Shown piece after piece: positions 27,257-36,532 of a DNA stretch of 64,000 bases. Every line of letters starts with the position of its first letter. The stretch's first letter is position 1. The notes under the pieces are model-generated. The model saw nothing but the letters and a program-made list of their open reading frames with translations, had not been told where the DNA came from and searched no databases. Source of the stretch: Dysgonomonas mossii DSM 22836 (GTDB lineage Bacteria > Bacteroidota > Bacteroidia > Bacteroidales > Dysgonomonadaceae); the NCBI RefSeq assembly GCF_000213575.1, contig NZ_GL892007.1, forward strand, positions 124,001 through 188,000, in the 5' to 3' direction. A program made the position numbers and the translations under genes.

Positions 27257-29596
27257 ATGAAAATCAAATTTGCGTATACAGCATTGCTGTTCATAGCTTT
27301 ACTAACTAGTTGCAGCGAACAAGATTATTATGACCCTAATTCTCAGGTAATACCGGATGAATTGTCAGACTTAACCGTTCCATCAGGTTTTGACTGGACT
27401 ACAAGTTCCAATATTAGTCTCAATTTGGATGTGAACGATCAATACGATGGTTTATATTATTACCAATTAGAAGTTTTTAATCAAAACCCTATCATTTCAC
27501 CAAATGCATCCCTTTTGGCAAAAGGCCTAGCGAAAAAAAACGAACCGTTTAAAGCTAAGGTTACATATGCTAAGTCGGATAGCATCTTGTATATCCAAGA
27601 AACAGACCCAACCGGAAAAATGTCAGTAAGAGCACTTTATACCTCAAATGCTTTAAAATCGGCAAGTGTAGCAACACTAAAATCAGGCTCAACTAAAAGT
27701 TTAGATATAAACTATACTGCGCCAACAAGAACATATACAACACCATCTAATGCAACCGTTATATCGGGGGCATCATACAACATCAGCTATTCAAGTAATC
27801 AATATGTGATACCCGCAGGGCAAACATTTGAAGGTCAAATAAACAATGGCTCATGGTACGATGCATACGTATATGTGGAAGGAACATGGAAAAATACTTC
27901 AACTAATACAGAGCTGAATAATTTAAAAATAATTATTCAAGATGGAGGAAAATATATTCCAACACAAACTTCATCAAACATAAAAGCGAATGGTTCGGCC
28001 AAAATAGTTGTAGCTACAACAGGGCAATTCAATCCAGATAAAAAAGAGGTTAATGTGGATATGAATAATGAAAATGGACAAATAGTAAACAACAGTACTG
28101 TATTCAACATCAATAATATTTCGAATATAAGAAGTTTGTTTAATTATGGTACAATGTCTTCATCAGGTACATTATCTGCAAATACAAGTAATGTACAGGT
28201 TGTAAACGAGAGTTCTTTGACAGTTCAAAACTTGTCTATAAACAATAATGCAAATCTTATCAATAAAGACCAATTTACGGTTAATGGTAATACATTTTTA
28301 CAGAACTCAATAATCAATAATAATGCAGCGTTTACAACTCAAAATATAACTGTTAATGATGCTACAATTGAAAATGGATGTAAATTTATCATTGCAGATA
28401 AAGGAACTTTCCAGGGCACGACATTAAATACAGCTGCTGAAACATTGTTAATAAGTAACATTTTAGATCTTCAGAGTAATAATAAAATAAACCTTGGGTC
28501 TCATGCTATAATGAATGTTACAAATGAACTAAAGTTTAGCAATACAGGAACCAGTATCAATGGTCCAGCATCAGGCAATAAAGCGTTGGTAAAATTAGAA
28601 AAATTCTCAATCACAGAATGGAGACACCCTGCATTTACAGGTTATTTAGAAATAGAATCATCGAACTATCCTGCTAACTCAGGTTCTACAGGATATGACG
28701 TTCCTTCTGATACAAAATATGTTAACTTTGTAAGAAAAGGAGAGTCTACTGTTGATATTGAAGCAACAAGCTGCAACGAAGGAGGAAATGTTGTTCAAAG
28801 AGGTGGTCCTGGCATTATAACATATCCAATAAGTGCAACATTAGGAACAACTTATACTTATGCATTTGAAGATAATTACCCAAGTATAGGGGACTATGAT
28901 ATGAATGATTTTGTACTGGATATAGATCTAGGATTTACATTGTCTGCAGCTAATAAAGTTTCAAAAATAGACATTCAAAGTAAAGTAAGAGCTGTTGGTG
29001 CTACAAAAAGACTTGCTGCTGCTATTCAGCTAGACGGCGTATTGAAAGGTAATATTAAAAGTATAACAAACTCAAACACGAGCTTCAGTGGCGACGTTTT
29101 CTCTATGAGTAATGGTTTGGAAAACGACCAAGATTATGCAGTTATTCCACTTACAGATAATGCTCATGCACTATTTGGGGCTACCACTTCTCAAATAATA
29201 AATACGAAAGCAGGAGAAAACCATCTTCCGGCTAAAGCTATCACTATCAGCATATTATTCAACGATCCTATAGACATTTCTACTGTTTCTTTAATTGATA
29301 TGCTAAACGTATTCATTGTGAACGGAGGCTATAATACATCTAATAGAAAAGAAGTTCATTTAAGGAATTATGCAGCAACAAAAAAATCGACAGATGTATC
29401 TTCTGGAAGAAACTATAGTACATCCGACTTAGTATATGGAATAAGAGTTCCTCTATCGTTTAAATATCCGTTAGAGTGGGTTCGAATAATTGATGCATAT
29501 CCTCAATTTAAATCATGGGTATCCTCAAATGGACTAAATTATCCTAATTGGTATCAAGCTTACGAAACAAATAAAGTATATTTATTAGAACAATAG
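27257..29596 (+). CDS. LruC-domain lipoprotein with an Asn-rich beta-solenoid
   Basis: I choose ATG 27257 over the TTG at 27221 because it places a clean lipoprotein signal at the N-terminus (lipobox LLTSC, Cys19), giving about 779 residues. Residues near 190-480 are an Asn/Thr-rich series of short strands (INNISNIRSLFNYG, NESSLTVQNLSINN and similar) expected to form a beta-solenoid. The C-terminal part has the LruC-domain hallmark YAFEDNYPSIGDYDMNDFV. LruC-domain proteins are surface or secreted proteins with no defined role. It lies directly before the exopolysaccharide operon. Confidence 0.82.
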   Translation: MKIKFAYTALLFIALLTSCSEQDYYDPNSQVIPDELSDLTVPSGFDWTTSSNISLNLDVNDQYDGLYYYQLEVFNQNPIISPNASLLAKGLAKKNEPFKAKVTYAKSDSILYIQETDPTGKMSVRALYTSNALKSASVATLKSGSTKSLDINYTAPTRTYTTPSNATVISGASYNISYSSNQYVIPAGQTFEGQINNGSWYDAYVYVEGTWKNTSTNTELNNLKIIIQDGGKYIPTQTSSNIKANGSAKIVVATTGQFNPDKKEVNVDMNNENGQIVNNSTVFNINNISNIRSLFNYGTMSSSGTLSANTSNVQVVNESSLTVQNLSINNNANLINKDQFTVNGNTFLQNSIINNNAAFTTQNITVNDATIENGCKFIIADKGTFQGTTLNTAAETLLISNILDLQSNNKINLGSHAIMNVTNELKFSNTGTSINGPASGNKALVKLEKFSITEWRHPAFTGYLEIESSNYPANSGSTGYDVPSDTKYVNFVRKGESTVDIEATSCNEGGNVVQRGGPGIITYPISATLGTTYTYAFEDNYPSIGDYDMNDFVLDIDLGFTLSAANKVSKIDIQSKVRAVGATKRLAAAIQLDGVLKGNIKSITNSNTSFSGDVFSMSNGLENDQDYAVIPLTDNAHALFGATTSQIINTKAGENHLPAKAITISILFNDPIDISTVSLIDMLNVFIVNGGYNTSNRKEVHLRNYAATKKSTDVSSGRNYSTSDLVYGIRVPLSFKYPLEWVRIIDAYPQFKSWVSSNGLNYPNWYQAYETNKVYLLEQ

Positions 29597-29604
29597 AAAA
29601 TATT

Positions 29605-29644
29605 ACGAATATCTCAAATTATTTTATTAAATTGAGATATTCGT
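29605..29644. terminator. Inverted repeat after the LruC-domain gene
   Basis: ACGAATATCTCAA pairs perfectly with TTGAGATATTCGT (13 bp, 14-nt loop), starting 9 bp after the stop. The T run is weak, so termination may be partial. Confidence 0.55.
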
Positions 29645-29717
29645 GAAATTAGAAAAAACTATTTCTATTTCATATTTATTTGTTTATCCTAAGAATCCCA
29701 GATAAAAAAAGGAAATA

Positions 29718-30080
29718 ATGCAAAGAATATTAATTATTGATGATAAAGAAGCTATAGCCAAAGTTATAGCTAACTATTTTAGAGAAGACTATGAATGTAT
29801 TTATTTTGAGAATCCATTAAAAGCAATTCAATGGTTGGAGCAAAATTCGATGCCGGATTTGATTATTCTAGATTTAAGAATGCCTTTCATGACTGGAGAA
29901 GAGTTCCTAGCTTATATCAAAAAAAATGAACTTTTTAAGTCTATCCCTGTAGTTATCCTTTCTAGTGAGGATAACAGTATAAATCGAATTCGATTATTAG
30001 AAAATGGAGCTGAAGATTTTATTTTGAAACCCTTTAACCCGATGGAGTTAAAAGTTAGACTAAAAAAAATTCTTAAATGA
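29718..30080 (+). CDS. Stand-alone response-regulator receiver
   Basis: The 120-residue CheY-like protein has every catalytic residue: DD at 9-10, phosphoacceptor Asp53 in LDLRMP, Ser in LSSED and Lys in LKPFNP. It has no output domain. Its stop overlaps the start of the next gene by 4 bp (ATGA), so its synthesis is coupled to that of the initiating sugar transferase, which itself carries a degenerate receiver. It therefore probably reports a kinase signal to polysaccharide synthesis by protein-protein contact; that role is inference. Confidence 0.92.
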   Translation: MQRILIIDDKEAIAKVIANYFREDYECIYFENPLKAIQWLEQNSMPDLIILDLRMPFMTGEEFLAYIKKNELFKSIPVVILSSEDNSINRIRLLENGAEDFILKPFNPMELKVRLKKILK

Positions 30081-31228
30081 CTTTTATTATATATATAGGT
30101 AGTAATAAAGAATATATCAATCATTTTCAAGAATTATTACAAGAAAATATAGTTATAGTCAAAAATAAAGAAGAGGCTGGTATTATATTGAAAGAATTAC
30201 CCTCAAATAAAATCCAGCCTCTTTTATATGAAAAAATTAACCCTGATGTAGATAAAGTTAATATTGCATACCTGAAAAAGAAATTCAAAAACCTATATAT
30301 AATTCTTGTTACCAAAAAAATAGGAAAAGAAGAAACAAGTATATATATAGAAGCTGGTGCTAATAATACTATTTCTCCGGATGCCGATTCTGATGTATTT
30401 AAAGCAATCACTAATTTTATATCTAAAAATGAAATTCTAAGTAAAAAGGAAAAAAAAGAACAGAATAAAATTGATGAAGTATTTACAATACCTAAAGGCA
30501 AACGGATATTTGATATAATTATTTCACTTTCAGCTCTTATAGCTCTATCTCCGTTTTTGATTTTAATAATGGTCTTAATTAAGCTTGAAAGTAGAGGACC
30601 TATTTTATATAAGTCGAAAAGAGTTGGGAGCAACTTTTATATCTTTAATTTCTGGAAATTCCGATCTATGTATATAGATGCAGAGGAGCGACTATCGAGC
30701 TATCGATCAATGAATCAATACACAAAAGAGTCAAAAGAAAAAACGTTAGAAGTAAACACAGCAAAGGCTGATATTATAAATGATGACATTGTGCTGGTTT
30801 CAGACGATTATGAAATATCAGAACATGAATATCTAAATAAGAAAAAAGAGAAAAAAGATACAACTTTTTTTAAAATAGCACACGACCCCAGAGTCACAAA
30901 AATGGGTAGATTTATGAGAAAATATAGTATCGACGAAATCCCCCAATTAATAAATATATTAAAAGGAGACATGTCAATAGTGGGTAATAGGCCCTTGCCT
31001 CTTTATGAAGCAGAGCTATTGACTGGAGATGAATATATTGAACGGTTTATAGCTCCGGCAGGATTGACCGGGCTATGGCAAGTTGAAAGACGTGGAGGAG
31101 AAGGTAAAATGTCAGCAGAAGAAAGAAAACAGCTTGACATATATTATGCTCACAATTATTCCATATGGCTTGATTGCAAAATTATTTTTAAAACATTTTT
31201 CTCATTTATACAAAAAGAAGATGCTTAA
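30077..31228 (+). CDS. Pseudo-receiver fused to initiating undecaprenyl-phosphate sugar transferase
   Basis: The 383-residue protein has a receiver-like N-terminal domain (about 1-120) lacking the chemistry. The acidic pair is replaced by GSN (8-10), the phosphoacceptor by Glu52 (LLYEKINP) and the conserved Lys by Ser (TISPDAD). From about residue 140 a bacterial sugar transferase domain follows. It has KRIFDIIISLSALIALSPF (membrane segment), KFRSM, a Bacteroidetes-type insert of some 60 residues, DPRVTKMGRFMRKYSIDEIP, VGNRPLP and the C-terminal LTGLWQV. Such enzymes attach the first sugar-phosphate to undecaprenyl phosphate at the inner membrane. A hairpin covers its stop codon. Confidence 0.88.
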   Translation: MTFIIYIGSNKEYINHFQELLQENIVIVKNKEEAGIILKELPSNKIQPLLYEKINPDVDKVNIAYLKKKFKNLYIILVTKKIGKEETSIYIEAGANNTISPDADSDVFKAITNFISKNEILSKKEKKEQNKIDEVFTIPKGKRIFDIIISLSALIALSPFLILIMVLIKLESRGPILYKSKRVGSNFYIFNFWKFRSMYIDAEERLSSYRSMNQYTKESKEKTLEVNTAKADIINDDIVLVSDDYEISEHEYLNKKKEKKDTTFFKIAHDPRVTKMGRFMRKYSIDEIPQLINILKGDMSIVGNRPLPLYEAELLTGDEYIERFIAPAGLTGLWQVERRGGEGKMSAEERKQLDIYYAHNYSIWLDCKIIFKTFFSFIQKEDA

Positions 31229-31244
31229 CAAGTATTAAGCATCT
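31219..31244 (+). terminator. Intra-operon hairpin over the sugar-transferase stop codon
   Basis: AGATGCTTAA and TTAAGCATCT form a perfect 10-bp stem with a 6-nt loop. A GTAAGTTTTT tail follows. It looks like an attenuator between the regulatory/initiating genes and the rest of the operon. Confidence 0.6.
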
Positions 31245-31260
31245 GTAAGTTTTTACATTT

Positions 31261-31992
31261 ATGAAACTAAAACTAATCATCATTACGTTTTTCCTATCCT
31301 CTTGTAATATTTATCTGTTAGCTCAAGATATAACAGAGTTAAAACCTAAAGATTATCTAGACTTTCAGTTACCTCCGATATCTGTTCTATACGAAAACGC
31401 TAAAGCTAGCCCTATTCTCAGCTATTATGAGAAAAAAAAGCAGGGACATAAAAGTTTGATAGATTCCGAGAAAAAAAGATGGTTGAGTTTCATCAAATTA
31501 GTCACTAATTATCAATATGGGGTAGTAGGTAACAATACAACTTTTTCAGATACAAACACCCCAATATTCTATCAATATTCAGGAAATAAACAGAGTTGGT
31601 ACAACTTTGGAGCTTCAGTATCTATACCATTAGATGACATTTTTGATAGAAAGAATAGGGTAAGAAAACAAAGGTTGGATATGGAGGCGACTGAGTTTGA
31701 ACAAGAGAAATGGTATGATGAACAAAAAATCCGTATAGCAGCAATGTATAGTCTCGCAATGAAAGACTTAGCATTAATAAAAATTAAATCAGAAGCCTTA
31801 CTCTTTGCAGAGGCTCAATTAAATCTAAGCGAAACAGACTTTATTAATGGTAATATCACTATCCAAGAACTCGGGAAACAAAAATCTGTATATACAACAG
31901 CTGTATCCGACTATGAAGAAACCAAAGCAAGTTTAAACTCCTCTCTACTTCAGCTTGAGATATTGGCAAAAACTCAAATCATATCTAAATAA
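31261..31992 (+). CDS. Short TolC-family outer-membrane protein
   Basis: The 243-residue protein has a signal sequence (MKLKLIIITFFLSSCNIYLLAQ). Its long amphipathic helices and the SVSIPLDDIFDRKNRVRKQR motif are typical of one TolC repeat. TolC proteins normally have two such repeats (over 400 residues); this one has one. Short TolC-like proteins occur in Bacteroidetes exopolysaccharide loci, perhaps as an export component. The helix-loop pattern supports the fold, and the export role is inferred from its position just before the co-polymerase. Confidence 0.72.
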   Translation: MKLKLIIITFFLSSCNIYLLAQDITELKPKDYLDFQLPPISVLYENAKASPILSYYEKKKQGHKSLIDSEKKRWLSFIKLVTNYQYGVVGNNTTFSDTNTPIFYQYSGNKQSWYNFGASVSIPLDDIFDRKNRVRKQRLDMEATEFEQEKWYDEQKIRIAAMYSLAMKDLALIKIKSEALLFAEAQLNLSETDFINGNITIQELGKQKSVYTTAVSDYEETKASLNSSLLQLEILAKTQIISK

Positions 31993-31998
31993 AATAAT

Positions 31999-34122
31999 AT
32001 GCAACAAATAAGGTGTATATATACGTTTATCAATAAAATAAAATGGTGGTTATTGATTGTACCGTTGCTAATATCAGGTTTAGTTATCTTATCTACAAGA
32101 CATCTTAACCTCGAATATACTGTAGAAACTACAGTTTTCACTGGTGTTGTCTCCAGCTATGGATTAGATTCCGAACAGCCGACGACCCAAAACTGGAATA
32201 TATTAAATAACACTTTAGAAAATATTATAAATATTGTAACCTCTAAAGAGACATTGAAAGATGTTGCACTCCGGCTGTATGTGCAAGATATGATATATGG
32301 TGATTCGGAAAAAGATAATATTTACATCAAAGCATCCAATTACAGGAAACTCTTAAATATAACGCCAAAAGAAGTTCAGGCTCTTATAGATAAGAAATCA
32401 GAGGAGAAAACACTCGAGAATATTCTGGCTTATGAAAAGTCCGATCCTAAGAATTTTATATATGGATTATTAAATTGGCATCATCCACACTATAGCTATG
32501 AGGCCTTAAGCAAAATCTCTGTAAAAAAACTAGGCAACAGTGATATGCTAGAAATAACATATACAGCTAATGATCCGGGCATAGCATACAATACTTTGGT
32601 AATACTCAATCAATCATATGAAAAAAAGTATCAAGATATCCAGTTCGGAACAACCAATAATGTCATTCATCACCTTGAAAAAGAGCTAGCTAAAGTGAGT
32701 TCAGAACTTAGAAATGGAGAAGATTCTTTAACAAACTATAATATTGAAAATCGCGTCATCAACTACGACGAACAAACAAAACAGGTAGCAGCATACGATA
32801 AGGATGTCCAATTGATATATCAGGATGCATTGCTTAGACATAGTAGTTCTAAGGCATTAATTACTCATCTAGAAAGTAAGATATCGGAAAACTTAGCATC
32901 AATAAAAAACAACTCTGAGTTTATTTCCAAACTCAATACTATATCTCAATTACGCAGTAAAATTGCCGAGATAGAACCATTCTACAAAGACTCTCTAGTT
33001 AGTCCCGCAAATCAAAGACAAATTAATAAGTATAAAGCCGATCTTAAGACTGCAGAGGGTGATCTTCATGTAATTATGAATACATTGAGTAATCAAAAAT
33101 ATACCAAGGATGGTTACCCGACATCCAATTTCGTATCCCAATGGCTTGATGAAGTATTAAAAAATGAAAAAGCTTCTGCAGAACTTGCTGTTTTAGATAG
33201 AAGACGAGCCGAATTGGATCAGGAATACCTTCACTTCTCGCCAATAGGTTCTACAATAAAACGGAAAGAAAGAAGTATTGATTTTCTTGAACGTTCTTAT
33301 TTATCAATTTTATCAAGCCTTAATACGGCCCGATTAAGATTAAAAAGCTTAGAAATGAACTCCGCTTCATTGAAAGTACTCAATGAGCCTACATTTCCAC
33401 TATTATCAAAACCTACAAAAAGAAAAGCTATAGTTTTAGGTTCTTATGTAGCTAGTGTTATATTTATAATCGGTTTATTCTTATTAAAAGAATTATTTGA
33501 TAGAAGGTTATTAGATAAAATGCGAACTGAACACATTACTTTAGGTAAAGTTTTAGGAGTATTTCCAGAAGAAGGTAAATTGGGTAAAAGAATTTTTAGA
33601 AAATCTTATGAAGAAACCTGTATACTACTATTAGGTAATAACTTATTAAATTACTTTGCATCTGAAAAACCTAGTATAATAAACGTCTTCAGTATTTCAA
33701 ATGGAGTTCAAAAAACATATATAGCAAATGCTTTATCGGATTATTGGAAACGCATAGGTTTATCTGTAAAAAATATTGATTGGACGAAAGATTTCTCGAA
33801 CTCTTCAAAAAGCTATCTGTTGATCAACAAATTATCAGATATCAATATAGATATAATTAACAATGACGTTGTGATTGTTGAATATCCTTCAATAAAAGAG
33901 AATCCAATACCTAAAAACTTATTACAAACCGCTTCTTTTAATTTGATATTACTCGACGCAAAAAAACAATGGAAAGGTAGCGATCAGTTAATTTTTGATG
34001 AGATAACAAGACTTTCAAAAGATGTTCCGATTATGATTCTATTAACAAATGTAAGCCATGCTGTAGTAGAAAATATAACAGGAATAAAACCGCTAAAAAA
34101 GGATATCGAAGCCAATAATTAA
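31999..34122 (+). CDS. Wzz/Wzc-like polysaccharide co-polymerase with degenerate kinase domain
   Basis: The 707-residue protein has two transmembrane helices (about 16-32 and 473-497) bracketing a long coiled-coil periplasmic Wzz/GumC-type region. The cytoplasmic tail (about 515-707) has the shape of a BY-kinase. Walker A is reduced to SNGVQKTYIAN, the Walker A' Asp run becomes NIDWTKDF, and Walker B reads VVIVEYPS. No C-terminal tyrosine cluster exists. It should set chain length and bridge to export but cannot autophosphorylate. It follows the TolC-like gene by 6 bp. Confidence 0.83.
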   Translation: MQQIRCIYTFINKIKWWLLIVPLLISGLVILSTRHLNLEYTVETTVFTGVVSSYGLDSEQPTTQNWNILNNTLENIINIVTSKETLKDVALRLYVQDMIYGDSEKDNIYIKASNYRKLLNITPKEVQALIDKKSEEKTLENILAYEKSDPKNFIYGLLNWHHPHYSYEALSKISVKKLGNSDMLEITYTANDPGIAYNTLVILNQSYEKKYQDIQFGTTNNVIHHLEKELAKVSSELRNGEDSLTNYNIENRVINYDEQTKQVAAYDKDVQLIYQDALLRHSSSKALITHLESKISENLASIKNNSEFISKLNTISQLRSKIAEIEPFYKDSLVSPANQRQINKYKADLKTAEGDLHVIMNTLSNQKYTKDGYPTSNFVSQWLDEVLKNEKASAELAVLDRRRAELDQEYLHFSPIGSTIKRKERSIDFLERSYLSILSSLNTARLRLKSLEMNSASLKVLNEPTFPLLSKPTKRKAIVLGSYVASVIFIIGLFLLKELFDRRLLDKMRTEHITLGKVLGVFPEEGKLGKRIFRKSYEETCILLLGNNLLNYFASEKPSIINVFSISNGVQKTYIANALSDYWKRIGLSVKNIDWTKDFSNSSKSYLLINKLSDINIDIINNDVVIVEYPSIKENPIPKNLLQTASFNLILLDAKKQWKGSDQLIFDEITRLSKDVPIMILLTNVSHAVVENITGIKPLKKDIEANN

Positions 34123-34136
34123 TACATTAGCCAGAA

Positions 34137-35621
34137 ATGAGCAAACCCTCAGACATATATTCCAAATTTTATGATAAATGTTTTTATCTAGGGCTCTTTC
34201 TTGGACTACTGATTATATTAGGAACAACTATATATACACGGAACTTTATTAGCGGGATATTATTCGCCTGTATACCAGCAACATGCCTTGTCTTATTCTG
34301 TTTTTTCAAATTTCCTCAATCGCTTCTGATGATTCTATTCATAGTTAATTACATAATTATGGGTATCAGCCGATACGTACCAAGTATTCCCGGAGGAATG
34401 GTGATAGATGCCTTATTGGCATTCATATTATTTATTCTATTATTCCGTACGGTATTCTTTTCTGTCGATTATTGGAAAAGATTTAATAATCCATTGACAT
34501 ATCTCTCTCTTTTTTGGCTTATTTATTGTATTATGGAAATTCTAAACCCATATACAACGATTGAGCTCTGGATGACTTCTGTCAGGGGACTGGGATTTTA
34601 TTTATTCTTATTTATAGTTGTTACCACGGCTTTATTCAAACGCTATAAAGATCTGAAAAAGGTGCTCCTTCTATGGGGAATACTTACAATTTTTGCTGTA
34701 TTAAAAGCTATCATTCAAAAATTTATAGGATTTGATTCGGCTGAAAACCATTGGCTGTATGTTGAAGACGGAGCTAGAACACATATTATTTATTCGGGTA
34801 TTCGATATTTTTCATTTTTCACTGATGCTGCTAACTTTGGTTGTAGCATGGCTTTATCCATGGTTGTATTCTCGATAAGTGCATTATATATCAAAAATAA
34901 AAAGCTTAAAGTGTTTTTCTTTATTGTAGCTATTTTGGCTGGTTATGGTATGCTTATATCGGGAACTAGAACAGTTTTAGCGATATTATTTGTGGGATAT
35001 GCAACCTTTATTCTAATATCAAAGCTCGGAAAAGTTATTATTGGAGGCACATTTCTTATATTATCTTTATTTATTTTCCTAAATTTCACCAACATTGGGC
35101 AAAGTAACGCAGATATACGTCGTATGAGAACTGCTTTTCATGGCGCCGAAGATGCGTCTTTCAATGTAAGGATTGAAAATCAGAAAAAGATGCGAGAGTT
35201 CATGCCTAACCATCCTTTTGGAGTTGGTATAGGAAAAGCGAAACACACGGATTCAAACGATCACATGTATGGATTAGCTACAGATTCTTCCCTTATTTAT
35301 GTATGGATAGAAACAGGTATTGTTGGCCTCATTCTTTTTATTTCTATTTTTCTATTTGTACTAGCAAGAGGAATATATGATATATTGTTTCGTATCAAGA
35401 ATAAAGAACTTAAAGGCATAATGAGTGCTCTAATAGCAGGTCTATCAGGGATTTTAATTGCATCTTATGGAAATGAGGTTCTACAACAGTTTCCTACCGG
35501 ACCGATTTTATATATGTGTATGGCATTCATCATGATGGGACGGTATTTTGATAAAGAGATCGAAAACAAAGAAGCCGAAAATAACAAGTTGTCCTCTAAG
35601 AATGAATATACCTCTATCTAA
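34137..35621 (+). CDS. Wzy/O-antigen-ligase-like polysaccharide polymerase
   Basis: The 494-residue membrane protein has about ten to twelve helices and one large extracytoplasmic loop after roughly residue 195. The loop and flanks carry the Wzy_C pattern (ISGTRTVLAILFVG and NHPFGVGIGKAKHTDSNDHM). Polymerases of this class join lipid-linked repeat units in the periplasm. It sits 14 bp after the co-polymerase, its usual functional partner. Ligase versus polymerase cannot be told by sequence; context favours polymerase. Confidence 0.82.
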   Translation: MSKPSDIYSKFYDKCFYLGLFLGLLIILGTTIYTRNFISGILFACIPATCLVLFCFFKFPQSLLMILFIVNYIIMGISRYVPSIPGGMVIDALLAFILFILLFRTVFFSVDYWKRFNNPLTYLSLFWLIYCIMEILNPYTTIELWMTSVRGLGFYLFLFIVVTTALFKRYKDLKKVLLLWGILTIFAVLKAIIQKFIGFDSAENHWLYVEDGARTHIIYSGIRYFSFFTDAANFGCSMALSMVVFSISALYIKNKKLKVFFFIVAILAGYGMLISGTRTVLAILFVGYATFILISKLGKVIIGGTFLILSLFIFLNFTNIGQSNADIRRMRTAFHGAEDASFNVRIENQKKMREFMPNHPFGVGIGKAKHTDSNDHMYGLATDSSLIYVWIETGIVGLILFISIFLFVLARGIYDILFRIKNKELKGIMSALIAGLSGILIASYGNEVLQQFPTGPILYMCMAFIMMGRYFDKEIENKEAENNKLSSKNEYTSI

Positions 35622-35641
35622 TTAAGGTTTAGCACAAGGAT

Positions 35642-36532
35642 ATGAATGATGTATATATATCTATAGTAAGCGTTAACTACAATGGGATGAATGATACATG
35701 CCATATGATAGATAGCTTAATGCAATATCTATCTGAAGTATCGTATGAAATCATTATAGTGGATAATGCTTCTTTAAAAGATGAAATTACTGAGATACAA
35801 GCAAAATATAGAAACATACATTGTATAAGAAGTAATTCAAACTTAGGTTTTGCAGGAGGCAATAATTTGGGTATAATCGAGGCTAAAGGAAAATATGTCT
35901 TATTATTGAATAATGATACATATATTAAAGATAATTCATTATTAAGTCTCGCAGAATTTTTAGATTCAAACGCAACAGTAGGAGCAGTTTCTCCTAAAAT
36001 AAAATTTGCAGACTCCAACACTATTCAGTTTGCAGGCTATACAGATTTATCTCAAGTCACATTGAGAAATAGCCTTATAGGTTTTGGTGAGCCTGATCTT
36101 GGGCAATATGATACACCAGCCAAATCTCCATTCCTTCATGGAGCTGCGATGATGCTTAGGCGAGATATTATAAAAAAAGTAGGTCTAATGCCGGAAATAT
36201 ATTTTTTATATTACGAAGAGTTAGACTGGTGCGAACAAATAAAAAAAAATGGATTTGAATTGTGGTATAATCCTCAGGCTGTAGTATTTCATAAAGAAAG
36301 TCGGAGCGTAGGACAAAATAGTCCTTTGCGATGTTATTATATGACACGCAACAGATTACTCTATGCATGGAGGAACAGAAGAGGAATAATTCGATTAGTG
36401 GCTATACTATATCAATTTCTTATCGCCAATCCTAAAGGTATATTTACCTACACATTGAATGGACGTCTCGATCTAGTTAGAGCTTCTATAAGGGGAATGA
36501 TTAATTTTACTAATATGAAAAAAACTTTATGA
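35642..36532 (+). CDS. GT2 glycosyltransferase (rhamnosyltransferase-like)
   Basis: The 296-residue GT-A enzyme starts VYISIVSVNYNGMNDT. It has the nucleotide-binding pocket IIIVDNAS, the metal motif as LLNND (DXD variant), FLHGAAMMLRR, and the acceptor-side YYEELDWCEQIK. The GT2 subgroup with GFAGGNNLG and EELDW patterns often adds rhamnose. The donor is not determinable. Its stop overlaps the next start by 4 bp. Confidence 0.85.
   Translation: MNDVYISIVSVNYNGMNDTCHMIDSLMQYLSEVSYEIIIVDNASLKDEITEIQAKYRNIHCIRSNSNLGFAGGNNLGIIEAKGKYVLLLNNDTYIKDNSLLSLAEFLDSNATVGAVSPKIKFADSNTIQFAGYTDLSQVTLRNSLIGFGEPDLGQYDTPAKSPFLHGAAMMLRRDIIKKVGLMPEIYFLYYEELDWCEQIKKNGFELWYNPQAVVFHKESRSVGQNSPLRCYYMTRNRLLYAWRNRRGIIRLVAILYQFLIANPKGIFTYTLNGRLDLVRASIRGMINFTNMKKTL

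Noticed and set aside
29605-29644. Insertion-sequence end
   Set aside because: The inverted repeat has a short loop and follows a stop codon, with no transposase or target duplication.
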